Shown here: positions 32,322 to 46,203 of the stretch, piece by piece
How the letters are laid out: every line of letters starts with the position of its first letter
Numbering within the stretch: the first letter of the stretch is position 1
Source of the DNA: Archilochus colubris
Lineage: Eukaryota; Chordata; Aves; Apodiformes; Trochilidae
Direction of reading: 5' to 3'
Length of the DNA stretch: 64,000 bases
Assembly (NCBI GenBank): GCA_023079485.1
Contig: CM041092.1
Span: 2,737,127 to 2,801,126 of the forward strand
Notes under the pieces: model-generated
The model's input: only the letters and a program-made list of their open reading frames with translations
The model's database searches: none
What the model was told of the DNA's origin: nothing
Program-made: the position numbers and the translations under genes

Positions 32322-35300
32322 TTTAATAATTTCTGTACACATGTATGAAGTACATTTTGCTCATGATAAACATTCTGATCCTTAGAAATTTGGAGCAAAA
32401 GGAGGAGAATACAAAAGAAGTTTGTCTTTAATATATGTCTTTTATATATATATCATTGCACCCCAACTGAAATTTCTTGTGGGTTTCTGGAATTAATTAT
32501 GCCCCAATCACACATCTAAAATAGTATTGCAAATAAGGAAAACCAATTTTATGCTGAATTTATTGATGAGCTGACAGAATAATGAAAACCTGAAGTTGAG
32601 ATAAATCATGAATTGCAAAAAGGGGCTACATGGATTGAATTATCTAGATGGAGTAGGAAAAGTGAGATAGACAGAAATATGTTCTGATTAATAAGAGGAA
32701 AGGAAATGGTGCAAAACAGATATATGGCATTCCATTTTGCCTTATGATTATGTATGATGTCATTACAAAACACTGGGAGCTTTGTATTAGGTGATTAGAG
32801 ATCAAATTATCAGCTGAACTTTTCCTGAATTTCAGCTTAATTTCTGTAATTTTAAATACCACAGGGAGTAGGCTCCAAGTGAAGCAAACACTGAAGTTTG
32901 GGGTACCAGTAGAAAGAGGAATTAAAAACCAAAGCAACCACAAACTCTGACATTTCTGATTCACCCATCCGGGTTCTGATTTTTTAATAGTAATTTCTGA
33001 TGTGTAACTTCTCTTATGAACCATGTTATAAAGAGTAGGAGGAATACATGGCTCAGTTTTATTGCTTGTTTATATATTATATAGGGGGGGAGTGTTGGCA
33101 GGAGCCAAGCAAGTTTGAGGAGGGGTGGGGTAGGGATGAAGGAAGAGCTGGATTAGATGATATATGGAAGTAACAGAGGAAAACCAAGTATAATGCCCTG
33201 GGTGGACAAAAGCCAATAGAAGAAAATTATTTTTTACACAGACAGAAGAAAACTAGGAAGGAAACAATGTTCAGCACTGACTGGAGAATGGAATATGTTA
33301 GGCAAGCAGAAAAAAAAAATCTGAAAGTGAGACAGGCTTGGAAAAGGCTGGGAAGGAAGGATGGAGAGCTTGATTTGAAATAGTTCCAGCTGAAGGAGGT
33401 CTGCGTGGCTAGGGCTGCATCATTAAAGTGCCATTAATTTTGCTTGATGCCAACACTTCTGGGTGGATTAGAGGAGCAGAGGCTGCGAATTCACAGAGGC
33501 AAGAGGGACAAGGTTAAAGAAATGATGATAGGAGGTTTTGAAAGCTCCATGACTATTTTGGATTTTGCTGCAGCAGGAATATTTGCTTTCTTTGCTGTAC
33601 TTGAGTACTGGGCATTTCTATTTCTGGAAATGCCCCAAGAAGGTCATTCAAACTCTTTCAAAACTCAGGAAAATGTTGTCAGTAGTTTTCAGTTTGCGTT
33701 GCAGTTTCACTTGTCTCTGATTTCCGAGACTGGTTGAGCCCTCTGATGAAAAGCAATGGAGCTTCAAGCTCAATTAAAGTGCAGTCATTATGGAAATTAA
33801 TAGTTGTTTGTCCTTTGACCAAAACTACTTCATCTACATCTTTCCATCTTCATTTAATCCTTGGTTTAAATTAGGATGAGGGAAATGTTTTTTTTAGGCA
33901 GATTTTCTTTTTTTTTTTTTTTTTTAACACGCATCATCTGAAAAATGAGATGAGGGAAACTCTGCTCTTCTAGCACTGAGATCTCTGATGCCAATTTCAT
34001 TTTGGTTTCTAGTGCTTTTAGAATGTGTCATTTCCTCATTTCATTCAGGTTTTTATTTCAGGTTTTATTTTGGTTTTGTGTGTCACATTGGAAAAAATGT
34101 TCATTTTAACATGTTTAGGTGTTAGCTAAATGAAATATAAGTGTAAATAACCAATATTTTACTTCACTATTTTAAAAAAAGATACTTAGTGAATTCATAG
34201 GTGCCTTAACTTTCTGAAAACCATATGAAAAATAGGAATACTGAATGTTTTTCATTTGCAGGTGAAGCAAGAATATGAAAATCCTCTCACTGTAGTTGAA
34301 GGTATGAATTAATACCAGGAGAGAGGGAAGAGCAGGGATATTATAGGAAATAGAGCTGGAGGCAGGATCAACTAAACCTAAATTGTTCATGACAGATACT
34401 TGTCTGACTTGCTCTTTAAATCTTTGGTGATGGAGTTTTCACAATCTCTATAGGCTCTTTTTTTTCCTAATCAAAATCTCCTTCTCAGCAGTTCAAGCCT
34501 GTTACTTGTTATTCCTTTTGAAGTGGACACATACAGCAATTTCTTTGCAGCTACCAACCATCTATCTATAAAACTTCCAAACTTCCCTTTGGGTTAAACC
34601 ATTAAAATTATTATTGCTTTGTTTTTTGTACAGATCTTTTCCAGGCCAACCAAACTTTTTCGTTTCTTGTTTCAAGAGTTCAGGCAAGGGAAAGAATTGA
34701 TGGATGAAAATTTGCATAAAAATGAGCAGTTCTTGAGCCAGGTTTCTTCAAGCCACAAATATTCAAGTGTAATAATTAGAAATGAGGGCTGATACTTGGG
34801 ATTTTGCCCTGAATATATGAGGTTTAGCAACCTTTTCTATGTGGGATGCTAATGGACTGCTTTGAAACTGGGGGCAGTCCTCTGTCCTTAAACCTGTTGA
34901 TTCTTTCAACAAATGCAATGCTGAATCAAGTAGCATTTAAAACAAGTTGGAGCAATTATTTTTAATGTAGACAGGTTTTGGAGAGGGCTAAAGGGTCTTC
35001 ACAGCAAAGCTGGAAGAATAAGGAGCAGGACATTTGCCCTCCCTCTGTCTGCTTTCCCCTCTCATGCTACTTGGAGTAGGAAACCATTGCCAGTTGCTGA
35101 GTCCCACATCCTAAGGGCTGTGGAAACCCAGAGTTTTTAGGATTTGATGACTTTATTTAAAAATGAAAGCAGGGAAGTTCATGGTAGAAAACTTGTCTTG
35201 CTTTTTCATATTTATGATGCTGCCTATGAAATAAATATATATATATATTGCCATATTTGTGCATATTTAAGGAAAAATAATGGTTAAATATTATTATAGA

Positions 35301-38186
35301 TATATTAGTCCCAGGAAAATTAGCTTGTGAGGGAGAAAAAAACCCCAACCTTGTGCACATTTCCAGTGCTAGAAAGAAAATAAAGACCATTTTTGTGTTT
35401 GTATAACAGACAACCACACACATACATTTCAGTCACCAGACAAGCACCTACATGTTCAGCTGACCTTTGAGAGATTTGTTAATTGATTGTGTTTAAAATG
35501 GGGGTTTCTTTGGCTTTGCTATTTAAAAAAAAAAAAAAAAAAAGTTTCTATATTCCATTCACTGTTTTTGGCCATGTTTTTTTACCTAACTGTAGGTTTC
35601 ACTATTTTTATTGAATCTAAGAATTCTCAATTGTTAGACTTATTTAATTTATTGAATTCTAATTATTTTGCTGCCCTTTTCCCCAAAGAATGGGCATCTG
35701 ATAGTGTCCCACTTTGGCAAACCCTGAGCAATGAGCAGCATTGCATTGATCAGGAGTGCACAGAAGAGCCTGGAAAGTTTTTCTAGCTCGTTTTGCAAAC
35801 TTCAGCCTTCTGTCTCTCAAGAAATCTGCTACTTGAGTAAAGGACCTCAGCTTCTGGGACACAAAGGCCCTGCAGCACACTTCCAGGCTGGCAGGGAGCA
35901 GAATTTGACTTTCCCAACCCTGGGCAAATCCATCTCCTGATGCAAGAGGATGGACTCTCCGCTCCACAGTCAACACAGCTTAAAACCGCGGCCTCAAAAA
36001 TCTCTTTACTCATCACTTTGGTCTTCCTTGAGCGTGCCTCAGTCAAAAATAGATTATCCCCCAGGATAGGATTTGCCTTATCTGACTCCTGGTGTTTGCA
36101 ACACAGGCTTCTCCAGTGGAGCTGATCCCCCAGCTGCCCCCCTGAGCTGGGGAGAGGGGCAGGCAGACCCCAGGCACAGCTCTTCCATCAGCTTGGGCTG
36201 AGATTTCCTATTCTGCTCCTGGTTATGGTTTAGAGTATGCAGAGAGAAGTCTGGGTTTCTGCTCCCTTGTTTTGCAGCAGGTTTGCAGACAGGTGGCTGA
36301 ACCTGGTCTGCTTCACCTGACTTGGTCATCATGTCAACCTGAGTGGTTCTTGGTGGGCAGAAGTAACATTTGGAGCAATCTTGGCTTGAGCTGGAAGGCA
36401 ATGGCTGCATGTTGGGCTTTTCCCACAAAAAAAAAAAAAAAAATTAAAAATAGTGAAATACTCCATTTCCCACATCCTTGTATGTAACAGGCAGTTTTTA
36501 ACTACAAGTGCTACTGGAAGGAGTCAATAAACCAAGTTCCTCTTGTAGATATAATTTCTGATAGGGTACAAGAAGTTCTTTGTCTTAAGAAGAGCAACCA
36601 CAAACCCAGGCTGAAGCTTAAGGAAATACCCTCTTGCAGTGCAAAACGAACAGAAAAACATTTGGGGCATCCTGTGAGCCTCTGTTCTGCTTTTCTGAAT
36701 GATTTTGCAGGTTGTGAATGGGATGAAGCCCTTTGGCACTGCAGGGACATCCCCCTTGTATTCCAGTGTCACTGCCTTTGGAAAACCAGGTTTATTTGTT
36801 TAGTCCCAGTTAATGAAAGATCTTGTTATTTTTCAAGCTGCAATTACTTTGGTTGTTAAAAATGGAACAGAAAGATATTACAGGCAGAGAGACCTGTGTA
36901 GTGCTTGTCAAAGCATCAGTGACCCTCAAAGGTTTGTTGAGTTATCACAAATGGCTTTGTTAATCCATATCACCACCAGCACTTAGACCTGCCTTGGCTT
37001 TATTGCTTTGTTGGAAGCTGTAGCACCACAACGGGCTGTAAATACTTTATAAGAAACCTATTGTCATCTATTTATCATTTATAACACGCAGAGAAAGCAT
37101 TATAAAACATTCATTCTGTGTTTGTAGGTAGCATTTTGCCACCAGCATCGTGCACTGGGGGATGCAGCCTGCACCTCTGGCTCCCTGGCAGGTAACGGGA
37201 GGGACCAGAGGGAGAGGATGGAGAGAGCTGCAGCTGCAAAGTTCATCTTCAAACATTATGTAGAGAGGATGAGATAAAAGACTTAAGTGGTTTGGGGGGT
37301 TTTTCTTTCTTTTTTTTTTTTTTTTTAAGTGTGATGCACATGTTGGTTTTCAAGCTTTTGTGGAACAATCCTGCTGCAGGATGCTGGCACAGCACTTTGG
37401 TTTGCACAGCTCTGGCTTTGCTCTGGCTGTGCACAAGGCACTGCTCTCCCAAAAAACTCACCCAGGAGCTTTGGGAAGCAAAATTCAGGTGCTGTTTGGT
37501 CAGCAGAGATATTTGAGTGTTTTTTTTTTTTTTTTTTTTCCTTATTTGCATTGCAGCTGTTTCTTATTCCCTGCGTGAGGCACGGTAACAAAGCACTTCT
37601 CCAGAGGAAAAATCCCTATTATAATTTTTTCATTATAGCTTAAACATTTTCAGTTTTAAAAGGAGCAGGGGGGGGAGGAAAGATAATTTGCTTGATCTGA
37701 TTTCTGATGCATTTTGTTCAATGTTATGTAGCCACATTTTTCTGTAGGAAATTTGATACATTACTTTAAGTTAACTACATACAAGAGAATACTAAATAAA
37801 TTCACTTTATGTGCTTCCCTAATTAGTTTTCAGTCATGTAATTCTCTTCAATATAGAGTTGAGAAATCCCCAAGTCTACCTTGATGTAGTTAGTGTCACA
37901 TACACTGATCATGTGAAATTGAATTTGAATTTACTACTAATATTTAAACACGAAAGCTGACTTGAACCATATTTCCCCCTTGGATATAGATGTCAGTGCT
38001 CTCTGAAATGAGCAGCATTATGTTGAATACTTAAGCCAAGAACAACCAAGTTGCAGGAACAGGACATTAATCTTTGGAGAACTGTTGAATTCCATTCTTT
38101 AGACAATGCAGTGTCTTCACGTTACCACTTACATTTTAATTACTCCAGACAAGTATTTTGCAATACCTAGTGCTGGAGTCTGTTTT
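32322..38186. other. Unique noncoding sequence, nearly 6 kb, no gene seen
   Basis: Mostly AT-rich. It contains a G8 run near 33085, a T-run at about 33909-33926, A20 near 35523, A17 near 36426, T-runs at about 37309-37327 and 37521-37539, and octamers ATTTGCAT at 34710-34717 and 37544-37551. A GC-rich hairpin lies at 36128-36152 (arms CCCCAGCT and AGCTGGGG). The 126-codon minus frame at 32644-33024 and the 116-codon minus frame at 36078-36428 have no recognisable domain. Confidence 0.5.
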
Positions 38187-38680
38187 CATAGAATCGTAGA
38201 ATCATAGAATTGGCTGGGTTGGAAGGGACCTCAGAGATCATTGAGTCCAACCCTTGAACCACCGTTGCGGCTGCTAGACCATGGCACTGAGTGCCACATC
38301 CAGTCTCTTTTTAAATATCTCCAGACACAGAGAATCCACTACTTCCCTGGGTATCCTATTCCAATGCCTGATCACCCTCTCCAGAAAGAAATTCTTTCTA
38401 ATCTCCAACCTAAACTTCCCCTGGCACAACTTGAGACCCTGCCCTCTTGTCTCGTTGAAAGTCGTCTGGCAAAAGAGCCCAACCACCCCCCTGGCTCCAA
38501 CCTCCTTTCAGGGAGTTGGAGAGAGTGATGAGGTCTCCCCTGAGCCGCCTCTTCTTTAGGCTGAACACCCCCAGCTCCCTCAGCCTCTCCTCATAGGATC
38601 TGTGCTCGAGTCCCTTCACCAGCCCAGTTGCCTCCTTTGGACCTGCTCCAGGACCTCAATATCCTTCCTAAACTGAGGGG
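38187..38680 (-). mobile_element. CR1 LINE 3' part, minus strand
   Basis: Terminal microsatellite CATAGAATCGTAGAATC at 38187, then the 3' UTR and ORF2 C-terminus on the minus strand. It extends slightly farther upstream in ORF2 than the 31887 copy, into the CTGCTCCAGGACCTCAATAT segment. The ORF2 remnant is split between two frames (38274-38486 and 38410-38619), showing a frameshift in the GGWSQGG region where a C-run length differs (near 38480). Motifs [20 protein letters not shown] and [17 protein letters not shown] are visible. Same young subfamily as the copies at 18.3 and 31.9 kb. Confidence 0.96.
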
Positions 38681-38869
38681 ATGGATTGGGAATCTAGAGC
38701 TCATTGGGATCTCTCAGATGACTGGGTAGACTGATTGTATGCCCAAAGCTTCAAGATTTGTTCTCTTTGGCTGTTTAAGGCACAAAGTCTCTCAAGTTTC
38801 TCTCTAGATGTCCCTGTGGCTGGGGGTGGCACAGCAGCCAGAGCCACAAATGATCAGTGCTCAGGGGGC

Positions 38870-39261
38870 TGGAACACCTCTCCTATAAAAATAGGATGAG
38901 GGAGCTGGGGTTGTTCAGCCTGGAGAGGAGAAGACAGAAAGACTTCCTACAGGAAGGCTGGAGATGGACTGTTTGAAAGGGCCTGAAGTGATAGGATGAG
39001 GGGCAATGGCTTTAAATTATAGAAAAGCAGATTTTGATTGGGTGTTAGGAGAAAGTTCTTCACCTTGAGGGTGGTGGAAAAATGGAAGAGGTTGCCCAGG
39101 GAGGTGGTTGAGGCTTCGTCCCTGGAGATGTTCAAGGTGAGGCTTGAGGAAGCTCTGAGCACCCTGATCTGGTTGAGGTGTCCCTGCTGACTGCAGGGGG
39201 GTTGGACTGGGTGACCTTGAGAGGTCCCTTCCAACCCAAATTATTCTATGATTCTGTGATT
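38870..39261 (+). mobile_element. CR1 LINE 3' part, plus strand, different subfamily
   Basis: CR1 text runs from CACCTCTCCTATAAAAATAG through GGAGCTGGGGTTGTTCAGCC, then AAGTTCTTCACCTTGAGGGT, GGTTGCCCAGGGAGGTGGTT, and GGGGGGTTGGACTGGGTGAC to TTCCAACCCAAATTATTCTA and TGATTCTGTGAT. The wording differs from that of its neighbour at 38187, so it is another CR1 subfamily. It lies only 189 bp from that neighbour, in opposite orientation, with the two 5'-truncated ends facing each other. Confidence 0.94.
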
Positions 39262-42200
39262 AGAAGATGCTGAGTGCTTTTGGTGTGCTGGAGGGTTTGG
39301 TGCTGCACTTCTCCTTTTGCAGCCAATCCTTCTGTGTGACTTAAACAAACATATGCTTCAAAAATCTAAAGCTCAATGTTGCCTCTGGGTCTCTGTAACC
39401 TCTGAGGAACCTGAGGCTTTGGGGAGGCCATCAGGAACCATTTGCAAAACCATTAAATCAAACTACATCTGAGGTTCCTTTCCTGCAGCCTCCAGGGTGC
39501 TAAGTTGGAGAGCTGGGACAGGACCAGCATCACTCAAGTCATTGCTCCAAGATGTCTTATCCCTGTGGAAGGGGGATGCTGGACCAGAGCATCCTCCAAA
39601 AAGCAGCTCCCTCCATGGGCTTGGGTCTTAGCTCCCCAGTAAAGGTCTTTGGTAACTTCTTTCCTTCCAGTGTGGGTAGGACAAGAAATGGTGAAATTCT
39701 GTCAGCCTTACAGTGTTTTTTTTTTCCTTAGGGGGGCAGAGGGTCACTCTTGTGCTGTGGGGTAGGAATGTTTGCCTGAAAATTAAGCAACCAACTTTTT
39801 AAAATCCCCCAAAGGGTCTGCCCAGCCCCGTGCTTGACTGGGAGACCAAGAAACAATTTAATATTAAACCCAAAACTCTGCCCATGATATTGGAGGTCTT
39901 GGAATGCATTAGGTGGGTCTGCTCACCTTCCCCTTGTGCTGGAGATTTCCACCAGCTGGAAGATAGTTCTGAGCAAAAACCCATTTGGGCCAGGGGTCTT
40001 GGGTTCAACACAAAGGGACAAATGCAGATTTTGGTGGTGTTGGTTCATCCATGACCCAGCAGGATGTTATTTGTGCTCAGCAAAGCTGCCATCTCTGATT
40101 TTTGGCTAAACGAAGCATAGCTTTATGCACTCCTCTTTACAGTTGTTCTCCAAATCCCTATTTACATTTATTATAAATTTTTTTTCTCTCTCTTTTTTTT
40201 TTTTCTCTCTGTTTTTTTTCTTTTCTTTCTATTTGTTAATGAATTCCTTGGCATCTCTTTCCCAGCCTCCCAAGAAACAGTTAAACGACTGCATCGCAGA
40301 GCTCTGAGTACTTCTGCAAACAACAGTCACAGGGAGGAAAATTAACACTTTTCTGTTAATGACTCGTATTAGTCCTCTTTGGTGGTCCAAAGAGATGGAT
40401 TATATATTTTTTTTCTTATTTTTTTATTTTTTTTCCCCCTCCTGTTTCTTCCATACGCCTGTCATGGGGCTGCTTTTCTGATTGCTAGTTTTGTTGTTAA
40501 AAATGTCACTCTCTTTATTCACCCTCCTCCCCATAGAATCTTTAAAACTAAACGCAGGAAAAGTGGAATATACCTGTCATTTAGGCCAGCTAGAACAAAG
40601 GTTGATAGAAAATACATTCCTAGTTTGAAGAGGCTTCCCTGCTGATTTTGTTTATCAGAAAATGGCAAGTTTTGTTCCTAATGGACTGAAATTTAAATAA
40701 AATCTGACTCTGGAAATAAAAGCAGCCATTATGACAAAATAAAATTATATATTTTATAGGAGAAATTGAATTAAAATGCTAGTTTCCTTTGGTTAAATTC
40801 TTTTACATAAGGAAATGAATAAACGAGACAGAGTGAAATAGAATGAGATAGAAAGCTGATTGTTGAAGTAAGCTTTTTAAAAATCAATAATCTCTTGTAA
40901 TTTATATTTTTGAAAAAACTTTGCACAGACTTCCATACAATATCTTGAATTATAGCTACATTTCTCTGTTTCCTTTCATTAGAAGTTGAACTAGGGGTTA
41001 AACAGTGTTTTCCCCCTGGGATTTCAGGTTCTGATCAGGCTATGCCTTTGGGCTACAACCTTCTACAAAAGAAAAGCTTCTGCAGAACCTGAGTTAATTG
41101 AGCAATTTTATTTATTAACATTTCATAAATAATTATCTTTAAAGAATCAGATTATTTTGCCTGCCAGAATGGGAACTTAGGTGAGATGGTGGAAGAAGTC
41201 ACAGTGATGGCTGCAAGCAGCTCACTTGCTTGAGACTCAGCTTCTGAGGACCTGAAAGTTCATCTGCATCCAAATGTTTTAAGATTCAGGTCCAAAAAAC
41301 CCATAATGAGTAGAACTAAAAGCAGTCTATGTGTGCACAATGAAAATTGTTTTTGTCAACCTTAAATTAGCACAGGGTGCTTTGGAGACAGCCTTGCAAC
41401 TCCTTGTAAATAAAAGCATTGTCCAGGTTTGGAAAATAGATGGCTGAGGTTTGGCAAGATAAAGAAAGGAGCTTGCAGAACCTAAAATATGAGTTAAATT
41501 TCAAGGGAAAACTAGACTTGTAATAAACTTGAAAGAGACAGGTCAGAACTCTCCTCTCAGGTCTAATTTGCAGATTTCTCCCCAGAAGGAGGAGACAATC
41601 TTCAGCCAGAGGTAAAGACATTGTGAGTGTCCCACCTGGCTCCAAGGTGAGAGTACATGGGAAATAAAACCCTGAGATATGGCAAATCAAAAAAACAAAA
41701 AAAAACCAAAAAAAAAAAACCAAAAACCCAAAACCCCATAAATTTAAATCTCAAAATATAGATTCTTTGATTTCCTTTTGTCTCGCCCCCAATTTATGCC
41801 TTTGTGACCAAGTGCAGCCTTTCCTAGCAGGCTGTAGGATGGAGGATGATTGAGAACATCAAAATGTTGGTTCCTACATGGCTTGTTGGTAGGTAAAGGA
41901 GAACAACACGTTTCCATCAAGTGTTGGGTTTTATATCTGTAAAATGGCAGCAAGGCTGGGATGAGCCCTTGTTAATCCCCATGGTAGTCTCTGCTACCCC
42001 AAAGTGTCAGCAGGGTTATAATTTTTGTCTTCTTTGAACAGCAGCTGGGGAGATCAGTTAGCAGATGCTTTAGAAGTGCTTTGAAGATGAAAATATCTCA
42101 ATATTCTTATTACTATTATTATCCCTGCCATCCACAGTGATTACCATGATTATGTGGCACCTTTCTGCCGTAACCCTAGTGCCAAAATATCCTGGGGGGT

Positions 42201-42332
42201 GTGAAAGGTTGAAGGCAATTCCTCTGCCCCACAGAAACATCCATGTGGGATCTGGTTTGGTGCAAATGGAGCTGGGGTGGCCTCAGCCCTGCTTCCCCCA
42301 GCAGCATTTGGAAGGTTGGAAAGACTTTGCCT

Positions 42333-42385
42333 TTTTCTTTTTCTTTTTTTTCTTTTTTTCTTTTTCTTTTTCTTTTTCTTTTCAG
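42333..42385. repeat. TTTTTC-type pyrimidine repeat
   Basis: Repeated CTTTTT units with variable T length, ending in TTTTCAG. The pyrimidine-then-AG end resembles a splice acceptor by composition, but no plausible exon follows. Confidence 0.85.
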
Positions 42386-44303
42386 CTGATGTTGTGTTTT
42401 AATGACTGGTTTAGCTCTTTCATTTCCAAATGAAGTCTAAGCCAAAATGTTAAGGTCATGCAGATAGATTTAGGATCCCAGGTCTATATTTAGGTATCCC
42501 AATTGCCACATTGGGATGCTCCCTGCTGGCACCCTGACAGGCTGCACACAGCACCCACTGGTGTGTGTGATTCCAGCCCATCTCTCACACTCTGAATACA
42601 GGGTTTCAGGCCTTGTTTTAGCAGGCTGAATCTGGAGGATTTGGTTTGTTTCTGGCTAATGTTTGATGTGGGAAAAAGTCTGTTTTAATTCCAGTTTCAT
42701 TTGACAGAGGATTTGTCTTCAAGTGATGGGAGTGTGATGTAGGGCTGAGCTATTGGTGTGTTCATGGGTTGGTGCTTGAGTGCAGTATTTTGGAGCTCAA
42801 GATAATAATGGAGAGGCAGAAGGGGGCCAACAGAGCTGCTTTTGTGCTCTCTCAGATGCTGGAAAATGCTCTTTTTCCTAGTGGCAGAGGGTCCTGCCAT
42901 GTCTGGTCCTCCTCCATCCCAGGTAGAGCAGGGCAAGCCCTCTGCAAAGACCAGAGGGCAGCGGGGTTGTGCAGAGGCTGCTCTCCTGACAGGGACTTGT
43001 TTTGCTCAGAACACTGGTGGGAGGAAGACAAGAAGACAGGACAGGCATGAACCCAGGGCTAGGGAGAGGGGGAGATGCAATTATGGCACTGTGAGTTTCA
43101 TTTGTGGAATATTGATTTAGCTACATGGGCCAAATCAGAGAGAAAGCATCATGGTTGGGACTGCTGGGCATTTTCACTTGGAGAGGAACCAGGTTGTGGG
43201 GCTGGAAGGCTGGAAGGCGGTTTTTCTAAGGACAAGATGCTTCCAATGATGTTACTCAGTGTTGAGGATGTTGCTTATAAATGGGTGGGAATGTTCTTGG
43301 AGATAGCACTGTGCTTGCTGGAGGACAAGAAGCTCCTCATCTCCTCTGCCTGAGCAGCAAGGGTTGCACCCTTCCCTTGGAAGCTCTAAATCTTTTAAAA
43401 CACTTCAGACACATGTTTAGGGCTTTCCCTCATCCAACAGCAATCAAAGCTGAAGGAGTTGTTTACATGTCCCATTTTGGAAGGGTTTGTTCCCCCTCAA
43501 AGATGAAACAGCTCCAAATAACCCATGACTGCCACGTGAATAAGTCATGAGGATGTTTGTGTTCATGCCTTGCTCCTCAAACCCATCTGCCTGGTGACCA
43601 GAAGGTAGGAAACTCCCTCTGTGTTTGTAGGGAAAGTCCAAGTCCAGACAAGGTCCCTGACCATGTTTTCAGAAAATAAGGTGCTCAGGATAATCCTGCT
43701 AATTCATCTCCAGGTTTTTCTAATTCCAAGAAAAACCCTGCAACAAATGGAATCACTTGTAACACAACTCAGTGTCTGAGTTTTAACTCTCTCGTGGGGC
43801 AGGGTTCGGTTTCTTCTTTCCCACTTGGCTTTTTTTTTCCCCTCATTTATTGTTATTTTCTATTTGATTACATCCTATTGTGTCTGATACTTCCCAGAGT
43901 TAAGCTCTCCTTGCTGTAATGAAAGCTCAGTAAGCCTGGAGAGCTTTGGCAAAAGTAACCTCCAGCTTGTTTGTCGAGGTGGTTCTGCCAAGCCCACACA
44001 GCTCTAATTACATCTTTTCTCTGTCCTACTTTAAACTGTCCCCTCTTTCCAAAGTCTTTGTGTGTTGTGCAGGCAGACATTGTGATAATGAATGCAGTAT
44101 GTTGTTTAGAATGAGTTTCATTGGATTTGGTAGCTGGGCAGTTGTAGGTTTTTATTAGGGTTAGTGTAGACTTCCAACAGGGATAATATTTATAATGGGG
44201 CCCAGAATTGTTTGAGTGCAGAAGAATAAATAAAAGGAATAATATCCAAACAAGATAATTAAAATGTCAGTTACAAAGTACCTTTAATTTGCCTTGGCTT
44301 TTG

Positions 44304-46203
44304 ATTTGCATATTCCTTCCTTTACTTAGAAGACAAAGAATAATACACTGTACACCACATGTCCAGCTCTCTAATATATCATGGAATAATCAAGTACCTT
44401 CCTTTTGGACTCTGTTTACAGTAAGATTGCAGAAGTGGACTCACATTTGCATCTTTGGCTCACATTTTCAGTACACAAAGAGTTTATTTTGCTCTTTTAT
44501 CAGATGCTAAGTTCCATTTTTGTGAAATCACCGAGTTGTGGATGATGAGAAAAAAAAAACCCAAACCACCCGAGAAGCAGATAACAGAGACTCTTGTAAT
44601 TGGGTGTAGTGCTTGCTAAAAGCTGTGGTGGACACAGGTTGTTGTGGAAAACAGTTTTCTGAAGTGCCTTTCTGTAGATCCCCATACTTCTTTTTCAAAA
44701 AAGATCCTCCAAAACACCCCCCCCCCTTTTATTTTATATATAATATATATATAATGTGTAATATATATATATATTGCACACAAAGATAGGTGTATGTGTG
44801 CATATATATATATCTATATTTACACATAAAAAAGAAAGAGTGAGAGATGTATAAATCACAGGCATTGAAGGCCTCTTGACCTACCTGTCAAGTATTTCCT
44901 AAAGAAGTGAACTTGGAGAAACTGCAGCACTGTTTAAAGTTTGTTTTAGGAGCTTGTTGGCAGGAATAAGATTACAAAGTACGTAAGTTGCAATAAAAAA
45001 TTTGTGACCCTCTTGCCCATTACATACTTAAGAGTTTTTGGTTTGTTTACTACATATTTAGCACTTTAAAAAAATGTGTAAGCTTGCAGTACCTGGGGGT
45101 ATGTTTGTGTTTAGCAAATTCTTTCCTCTGTGTTTCATGAACGGGGCCATTTTTGAACCAGGTTGGACAGTTTGTATCCCTGTGTTTGGTGTGGGTTGGG
45201 TTTGGTGGGGGTTTTTTTGTGTGTTAAACTATTTTTTGTAGCTATTGCTGTGCCTGTGCCATGCTTTGGTTGCCATTAATTCTTCCTGGTCTCCATTTTG
45301 ATCTCATGTATGGGTACTTTGTAAAATCTGTGGGGATAACTCAGGATGAAAGAGTTGCTAAGCAAACCTGAAATCTTACTCCCTTGTATTTGTTGCTAGT
45401 TAAAAAGCACAGATTTTCAAATGAACAATTGCTTGGCATCCTAAATAAACAGGAATGCTGGCTAACACAGCTTGGATGTCTTGCAGACAAGTAGAAAGAG
45501 CAGGTTAAGCTTTTTATTTTTACAATAGCTATTTATATTCTTGATTATTTTTTTTTCCTGGCGTGCTTTGTTAAGTAGACCTTTCTTTCCAGAGCCTGAA
45601 AACGTACTCCTCTTTCTTTTCCTTGAAAATTAAAAGCCTTCTACCTTAAAGAATGGGAATGATACATTATCTGCTGTCTCTAAATTGAACCCATTTGGAG
45701 CTATTTGCATCCTGTAGAAACCTACAGCTGAGTGCTGTGCTCCGAGGTGTAATGACTGGTTGTCACAACACGCTGGAGGTGGCCCCATAACAAAATGATC
45801 CCCTGTCAATCCCCTTGCAGGAAACACATTGGCAACCTGTAATTCAGCCTCAGTATTAACATCCTGCCTGGGTTTTGTTAAATAGCCCTTTCTAGGAAGT
45901 AGATCTGCTGAACTTGTGCTTAATAATGTTTTAAGGGGAATATTTGATGGAAGTTTTCGAAAGCCTCGCATGGGGTTAACAGGGATTTGTCATTTGTTTC
46001 TAATTAAAGGACTTAATCTCTTATCACTAGAACAGCCTATTTTTTTATACTAAAGGCACAGATGTGAATGGAAACATATTAATGAGATGTCATACTACAC
46101 AGTCATTTAGTGTTTTGTTTAACTTAAACATAGCAGAAAATGTGCATCTAAGGAGACACATGTAATGACATTGAGATAGAATTATAATTTCCTACATTTG
46201 CAT
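44304..46203. promoter_or_regulatory. Candidate regulatory stretch with four octamer motifs
   Basis: Perfect ATTTGCAT words lie at 44304-44311, 44445-44452, 45703-45710 and 46196-46203, embedded in repeat-poor DNA. The stretch about 45570-46210 in particular has the uniform texture of conserved noncoding elements. POU-family factors bind this octamer. A regulatory role is an inference from motif density only. Confidence 0.28.
44736..44820. repeat. TA-rich microsatellite with TG interruptions
   Basis: Mostly alternating T and A, with GTGTAATATA and GTGTATGTGTGCATATATAT parts. It is preceded by a C-run (C10) and a TTTTATTTTATA stretch. Confidence 0.85.

Noticed and set aside
32644..33024. 126-codon minus-strand frame with hydrophobic segments
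   Set aside because: The hydrophobicity comes from A/T-rich codons. No recognisable family and no exon-like boundaries.
42770..43370. GC-richer stretch with frames of about 90 codons, considered as an LTR or gene fragment
   Set aside because: No terminal TG...CA pair with target duplication and no recognisable protein. Left as unique sequence.
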